Source: Mesostigma viride (taxonomy: Eukaryota; Streptophyta; Mesostigmatophyceae; Mesostigmatales; Mesostigmataceae). From it: 64,000 bases of DNA. Location: the NCBI GenBank assembly GCA_009746045.1, contig RPFO01000310.1, forward strand, positions 355,234-419,233, given 5' to 3'. Below the pieces are notes generated by a model. It had not been told where the DNA came from and did no database searches. It was given only the letters and a program-made list of their open reading frames with translations. The position numbers were made by a program, and so were the translations under genes. The first letter of the stretch is position 1, and each line of letters begins with the position of its first letter. This document shows positions 59,507 to 64,000 of the stretch, piece by piece.

Positions 59507-62500
59507 GTTAGGGTTGAAAGGTAGGATGTCCGGGGAGGGAAAGAACCAGCATGGAATAAGGTGGTGGTGGGAGGCGCAGCTTGGGGCATCGCAGTGAGGA
59601 TACAATCCCGCCATGCCGTTTGATGCTGCTTCATAGTAACCTAGACTCGAATCTCAAAACCAACCTGACCAGAATGACTCCACCCAGCGCAACAATCGGG
59701 TCCTTCCCAGTTACACCCATTCCATCCCTTCCCTTCTTCCCTTCCCTATGCTCCTCGTGTCCGCTCAACTGCATTTCCACCAGCCACGACAGCTCCTTGA
59801 CGTCTACGTTCCTTCCCGCACAACAACCCACTACCCAGTTTATAATTAGCTATGCACCCGCCCACCCACCCTTGCTCGGACCCGACCACTGCCACCCACC
59901 ACTGCACGATTGTCCTCGCATTCTCCCGCTGCAACCCCAGCCCTCCTATATCTACTCTCCTTCCCTCCGCACATGGCACCTCCCAGTGCACACCAGCGCT
60001 CCCCCCCCCCCGCATATACTCCACAACACATGGTAGAATACGTAGACGCAGGCTACACACATATGACAACAGCCACCACCATACCCACCCCCATGCACTG
60101 TGCAACCATGCGTGCGTTGTCCAGCTCGGACCGAGACTCAGGCTCGGACCACCCCGCACTGCACCATCACAGTACACACTAAAACCAACACATACTGCAC
60201 CACCACACTACACCACAGTACACACTGTAACCACCCCACATCGCACCACATTAGAAACTTTAACCACCACCACCACCACACTACACCACAGTACACACCA
60301 TAACCACCACCACCCCCACACGGCACCACCGTACACACCATAAGTAACACCACAACTCACTGCGCAACAGTCCTCGCGTTCTCCAGCTCCGACCGCAACT
60401 CCTTGATCTCGGCCGCCTGCTCCTGGTTCTGAACGTAGATGTCCGGCGCGACACCCACGTCCGATGGCAACTTCCCTGTGCTCGACAGCTCGTACCACTC
60501 GCTCTGGTCGAGGGGGCAGGGAGGATAAGAATTTCGGTCGCTCGGTCGGTCGGTCGGTCGGTCGGTCGGTCGGTCGGTCGGTCGGTCGGTCGGTCGGTCG
60601 GTCGGTCGGTCGGTCGGTCGGTCGGTCGGTCGGTCGGTCGGTCGGTCGGTCGGTCGGTCGGTCGGTCGGTCGGTCGGTCGGTCGGTCGGTCGGTCGGTCG
60701 GTCGGTCGGTCGGTCGGTCGGTCGGTCGGTCGGTCGGTCGGTCGGTCGGTCGGTCGGTCGGTCGGTCGGTCGGTCGGTCGGTCGGACGGTCGGTCGGTCG
60801 GTCGGTCGGTCGGTCGGTCGGTCGGTCGGTCGGTCGGTTGGTCGGTCGGTCGGCCGGTCGGTCGGTCGGTGTTTGGTTGGTTTGTACAGGTGGGCAAGCA
60901 AAGGTGCGGGCCGAATAAGAATCCGTGGAAAGCGTGCTGGTTCCAGGCCACGCACCATAATGATGATGGTGGTTGCTTTCACATCATAGCTGATCAGCAA
61001 GGGGATGCATGTTGGGGGCTAGGCATCCCATGTGAGGGGCGGAAAGGTGCTGATGAGTCGGGATTCGGCAACAGTGTCGTAGTACCGATTACAGCTCAGG
61101 GCTGCGGTACAGCTTGCGATGCCGGTGACTTGTGGGCATTTCCCACGTTCCGAGTTTCAAATGCTAGGGGCCCTCGCAGCCCGTCATAGCGTCGTGACAT
61201 TTTGATGTCGTCGTGTGACGTTGGACCTTATGAATGCACTGAGTCGTATTTCACACTGATTCCTTCACACGTTGCATTTCACACTGATTCGTTCACACGT
61301 TGAATTTCACACTGCGTGGTGATATCTTACCAACGGCTGCACGCCAAGCATCTTTTCATCATCCCAAGCACCATTTCAAAATCCCAATCATCCTTTCAAT
61401 CCCATTGCTTCTCTCGTTTCCGTGGGCGGCAACAGGGTTTTTATTAATGATGTTATGCCGCCAATTGTGGCGGTGTAGCACCAAATTTTGTGATTTGTGG
61501 CGGTGCCACACCCTCTGACACATTAGGGGGTCCACATGCCACATTTTGGTGGTGCTGCTCTACTTTCTCGTTTCCGTTCGCCACAGAGTGGCCGTGCAAA
61601 TAAGTCGACCCTACTACAGCTGACGCCACGATTGGCTGTGTCCAAACACTCCTCTGCCACCCTTCCGCCACAAACCGCCCTAGTAAAGTACGCAGGTGGC
61701 GCTAAAGGCCACTCTGCACTGAGCAGGGGCCGCATTACGCTCACTCACTACGATATTGGCCCGGTAGGGCCGCGCCGTTCTACTTGTAGTTTCGCGCCGG
61801 GGAATCACTTCGCTGCACCACGGAGGATTAGACGAAAGCCCTTGGGTGACCCGCCACACGTGGCCCTGCCGGGCCCAACAAGTTTTACTGGTTAAAAGCC
61901 ACGCTGTGGCCGAGTCAACAGTTGTTCCGGAAGTTGGATACGCTACACGTGGCCGAGTGCAAAAACCTTAAAGGAAACCCTGCGCGGCAAGCAATGAGCT
62001 CAAAAGCCTGTTGTGACAAATACTATCCCAGTGGGCTCCCTATAGAAAGCCAGCCCTCTGACTCTACAGCACGCACAAGCAACGGAAGACTTAACATGTC
62101 CTTGAGCTTTCTCAGACGAGCCCTTTTGGCTTCTCAATAAATTTTGCAGTTTAACTCAATAACTAGAGAAAGTCGGCTGAGGAAAGAGATAAGATATGGT
62201 TCGTGCCACCTCAGCTCAAACTTTGGCTAACAAGTCTATGGATATCGCAACCATGCAGACAGCAGGAGTTTCCATGAGATGACCAGCGCCAGAAATCTGG
62301 AGTATAACTGGGGTCATACTGCCTCCCCATTACACGTGAGACAGATATAAGATTAGACACTTGCACAAGATTTACACTGACCTCAAACATTTCGAGCGTC
62401 TTCTGTAGCTTCATTTTGACCAGGAAGTTCCTAAAGAAATCGTCCAGCACTTCTGGCTTCCGTGCCACGCCGCCCTCCCGTGGCTCCCCCGATAGCCCGC

Positions 62501-63078
62501 CGTCCCCCTTCTTCGCCCCGGCTGCCACGTTGCACAAATGTTGACAAGAACATTGGTCACGAGCCATGTTGAGGGTCGCTGAGCAGCTACTGCCGGCAAA
62601 GCGTGCAGACATGCACAGACTAGTTGAACTTGTATGGCTACACGGGTTGCTTAATGCTGGTAACGCCTTTGAAACAGAGATGTGAGTAGAAACAAAACGG
62701 CAACTGCTATATGCTTACCTTTCGTCGTCCCCAAACCATGGAGCGAACGCAACGCTGTCTCCAAATCATCAGCTGCCACGTCGTCCTCGTCTCCTCCATC
62801 ATCCTCTACCTCGACTTCCTCGTACTCGAAGTCGTCGTCGCTATCATCATCAAGAGCCACCTCTGCAGTTCCAAATCAAGGGATTACAATAGGAAAGGCA
62901 GCGATGTTGAACGGTTAAGCATACTAATAATGGCCCGAGTCCATCCGCACTGTTAGCTATTCAGGAAATGTGGATCTCCCGGCGTCATTCCATTAAGTCG
63001 GTAAGCAAATGGCAGACTGCAGCATTTGGCTCGGCAATACTCACGTTCAAGCGTGAATTCTGAGGAGTCCTGCTCCAT
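52356..63078 (-). CDS. PF20: Axonemal central-pair WD-repeat protein PF20/SPAG16, eleven exons
   Basis: PF20 sits on the C2 microtubule/bridge of the flagellar central pair and is needed for motility in Chlamydomonas. Exons on the minus strand: 63078-63045, 62862-62719, 62521-62382, 60503-60361, 59274-59049, 58378-58077, 57542-57399, 56358-56173, 54972-54780, 53771-53602, 52491-52356. Phases give 605 codons, the length I recall for Chlamydomonas PF20. An acidic N-terminus (MEQDSSEFTLEQ, DDDFEYEEVEVEDDGGDEDD) is followed by FFRNFLVKMKLQKTLEMFES. The coiled coil is WDKFRKERDFHRMHHKRV and EKNKLVEDIKRLKKHYAQYE. Seven WD repeats end the protein: PIVATASDDRTWKMWSLP, LASASGDGTVKLWDF, VLSCSLDHSARLWDV, LATGSSDKTVSLWDARTG, VASTDADGLVKLWDVRT, a blade ending AVAGDDGSIKW and LVSAGSDNTFRLWS. 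Its presence argues for motile flagella. Several introns carry degenerate copies of adjoining exon edges. Confidence 0.95.
53270..53601. repeat. About 70-bp tandem repeats copying the PF20 exon 10 donor
   Basis: Four good copies and one degraded copy of a unit that on the minus strand reads ATCAAATG|GTGAGCGCGG. The rightmost at 53602/53601 is the genuine donor. The exon's last eight bases are copied together with intron sequence. Confidence 0.9.
55020..55145. repeat. About 36-bp tandem repeat in PF20 intron 8
   Basis: Four degenerate units built on AGTGTACTATATTCACTGGT. A separate pair of 23-bp units (TTGGTAGCGATTATGCA) lies at 55388-55430. Confidence 0.7.
56036..56180. repeat. About 62-bp tandem repeats copying the PF20 exon 8 donor
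   Basis: Three units containing CGCACCTGTGCAC; on the minus strand GTGCACAG|GTGCGC is exon 8 edge plus donor. The genuine one is at 56173/56172; copies are near 56110 and 56048. Confidence 0.85.
56820..57230. repeat. Degenerate copies of the PF20 exon 7 end in intron 7
   Basis: At 57166-57230 the plus strand reads CACTCACAGCGGGCGGAAGC then TGATGCTGGCCACC, against CACAGAGGGTGGAAGCTGAT then GCCGGCCACCC at the genuine exon end (57394-57430). A weaker copy begins near 56830. The first keeps a usable donor-like site. Confidence 0.7.
57640..58005. repeat. Copies of PF20 exon 7 acceptor and exon 6 donor in intron 6
   Basis: GCATCGCAAGGCTGGCGTAC at 57533 (genuine exon 7 start and acceptor) recurs in degraded form near 57657, 57753 and 57860, about 100 bp apart. 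GCTGACCGACGTCACGTGGC at 57960 copies the exon 6 donor edge at 58080. Confidence 0.8.
59440..59505. repeat. (GA)n microsatellite in PF20 intron 4
   Basis: About 65 bp of GA directly after a G run, 165 bp upstream of the exon 5 acceptor on the minus strand. Confidence 0.95.
60534..60878. repeat. (GGTC)n microsatellite abutting the PF20 exon 4 acceptor
   Basis: About 345 bp, some 85 units, with very few interruptions (GGAC, GGTT, GGCC). It ends about 30 bp upstream of the exon 4 acceptor on the minus strand, where it reads (GACC)n. It creates PTDRPTDR / GRSVGRSV ORFs in several frames. Confidence 0.95.
61243..61320. repeat. About 31-bp tandem repeat in PF20 intron 3
   Basis: Two and a half copies of ATTTCACACTGATTCGTTCA followed by CACGTTG. 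Confidence 0.8.
62255..62312 (-). repeat. Dispersed repeat E, degraded copy in PF20 intron 3
   Basis: Plus strand: GAGATGACCAGCGCCAGAAA then TCTGGAG, corresponding to the right end of E in inverted orientation. Confidence 0.45.
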
Positions 63079-64000
63079 TTGTGTAGTATACTGCTACTTG
63101 AGGGCGCAGGTGCAAAATCGCAGAGCAAATTTTTAAGGAGCTACTGAAAAAGCGTAGGCTGCATCCCGTCTAAAGAAGGTTCTCATATCACGCAACTTTT
63201 AGCGAAGCTTGACGGCGCTGCAACCACACAAGATATGGCCTAGAATTATGTGGGCACGAACCCAATTTGTTATATATGCTAGATGCACCGGCCATAGCAC
63301 GTGGGCAGTAGTGGGCAGACCTTTGCACCTTGCGATAGCTCCACCTGACAGCACGCTGCTGCAGATGGCAGAATCTCCCAAATTAGCATATTAGAGCGCC
63401 GCGCCTAAAAAAGGAATGGCCATCCCTGGGCCATCGGTACATAATTGAGTTGGTTGACTCGGTTCCCCGCGCAGGGCCGCGCGGCAAATCGGGAAGTTAG
63501 CACCCATTGACGAGTACTGCACCCATTGATTCCCAACTCCCAAGCTGCATTGGTTAATAAAAATACCAATTTACCCTGATTTACCCAGATTTACCCGGGA
63601 AATTCCCACGCCGCACATGGGTAGCAGAGATGTGTCATGTCATACCAACAATTACGCGAGACGGGAGATCTTAACCGCCACTGTTGCTGTTAATGTGGAT
63701 CTCACTATTGGCGGATACTCAAGTTCATTTTGTTTAACATACCCGGAGAATATGGCCCTCACATTCACGGGGCAAATCCACCGCGCAACTCGCGCTCCTG
63801 TGCCAACTCGCAGTTTATCCTGCCCCGCTCCGTGCCCACCTGTCAGCCGTATCCCTGTATGTGGCCAATGAGAGCGCGCACGGCTTCGTCCATCCATTGC
63901 AGCATCCATCATTACAGACCAGGCAACCGCGGACATCGCATCCCGGGGACAACCGACGGCTTCACGCAGCGTAACCCTGTGATCAAGTAAGTGCATGGGC
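63079..64000. other. PF20 upstream region and possible exon at the right edge
   Basis: Should contain the PF20 promoter. A plus-strand frame from about 63730 (FNIPGEYGPHIHGANPPRNS) runs to 63983, where AA|GTAAGTGC is a strong splice donor, so a divergent gene's exon is possible. I do not recognise the protein, and the opposite strand is equally open (ATG at 63996). A GATTTACCC triplet repeat lies near 63572-63595. Confidence 0.3.

Noticed and set aside
60208-61189. Long ORFs reading PTDRPTDR or GRSVGRSV
   Set aside because: They are translations of the (GGTC)n microsatellite in several frames and lie inside a PF20 intron.

Overview
This window reads as nuclear DNA of a unicellular, probably flagellated, green-lineage alga. 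The reasons are: genes split by short-consensus GT-AG introns, GC-rich exons, TGTAA-type polyadenylation candidates, a complete axonemal central-pair gene (PF20/SPAG16), and a eukaryotic lipid-A disaccharide synthase (lpxB) of the kind kept in plants and some algae. The species cannot be fixed from sequence alone. I see no bacterial operon, plasmid, phage or CRISPR array.

Genes, left to right. (1) 750-3449 +, a single-exon, membrane-anchored GH125-type alpha-mannosidase. (2) 17801-7794 -, lpxB in seven exons; exon phases sum to an intact 765-codon frame. (3) 19268-21679 +, an intronless Ala/Glu-rich coiled-coil protein of unknown function. (4) 32440-27776 -, a SET-domain (Rubisco-LSMT/SETD3/6-like) lysine methyltransferase with an N-terminal membrane anchor. 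(5) 33041-37207 +, a TTC33-like TPR protein in five exons. (6) 45246-42747 -, a CNNM/CorC-type DUF21+CBS membrane protein in three exons, divergent from (7) 46557-48492 +, SRP19 in three exons. (8) 63078-52356 -, PF20/SPAG16 in eleven exons (605 codons). Exon boundaries were read by eye from splice motifs, phase and family alignment. They are internally frame-consistent but not supported by transcripts.

Repeats fill most of the rest. The blocks 4.1-6.5, 22.3-27.4, 37.5-41.7 and 49-50.9 kb are stacked retroelement copies. They include a LINE with reverse transcriptase and several 5'-truncated elements that carry only an ORF1-like protein and no RT. All end in a 3' hairpin followed by a (TTAA)n-like tail. 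Three nested insertions can be reconstructed with target-site duplications. Two non-autonomous DNA transposons are visible: a piggyBac-like MITE with TTAA duplication (38373-39335) and a Harbinger-like MITE with TTA duplication (51141-51661).

The introns are unusual. Nearly every long intron carries its own private tandem array. Several arrays are built from copies of the adjacent exon edge and splice site, which suggests that introns here grow by tandem duplication anchored on splice donors or acceptors. This and the ORF1-only retroelements with shared 3' hairpins are the two observations I consider most likely to be new.
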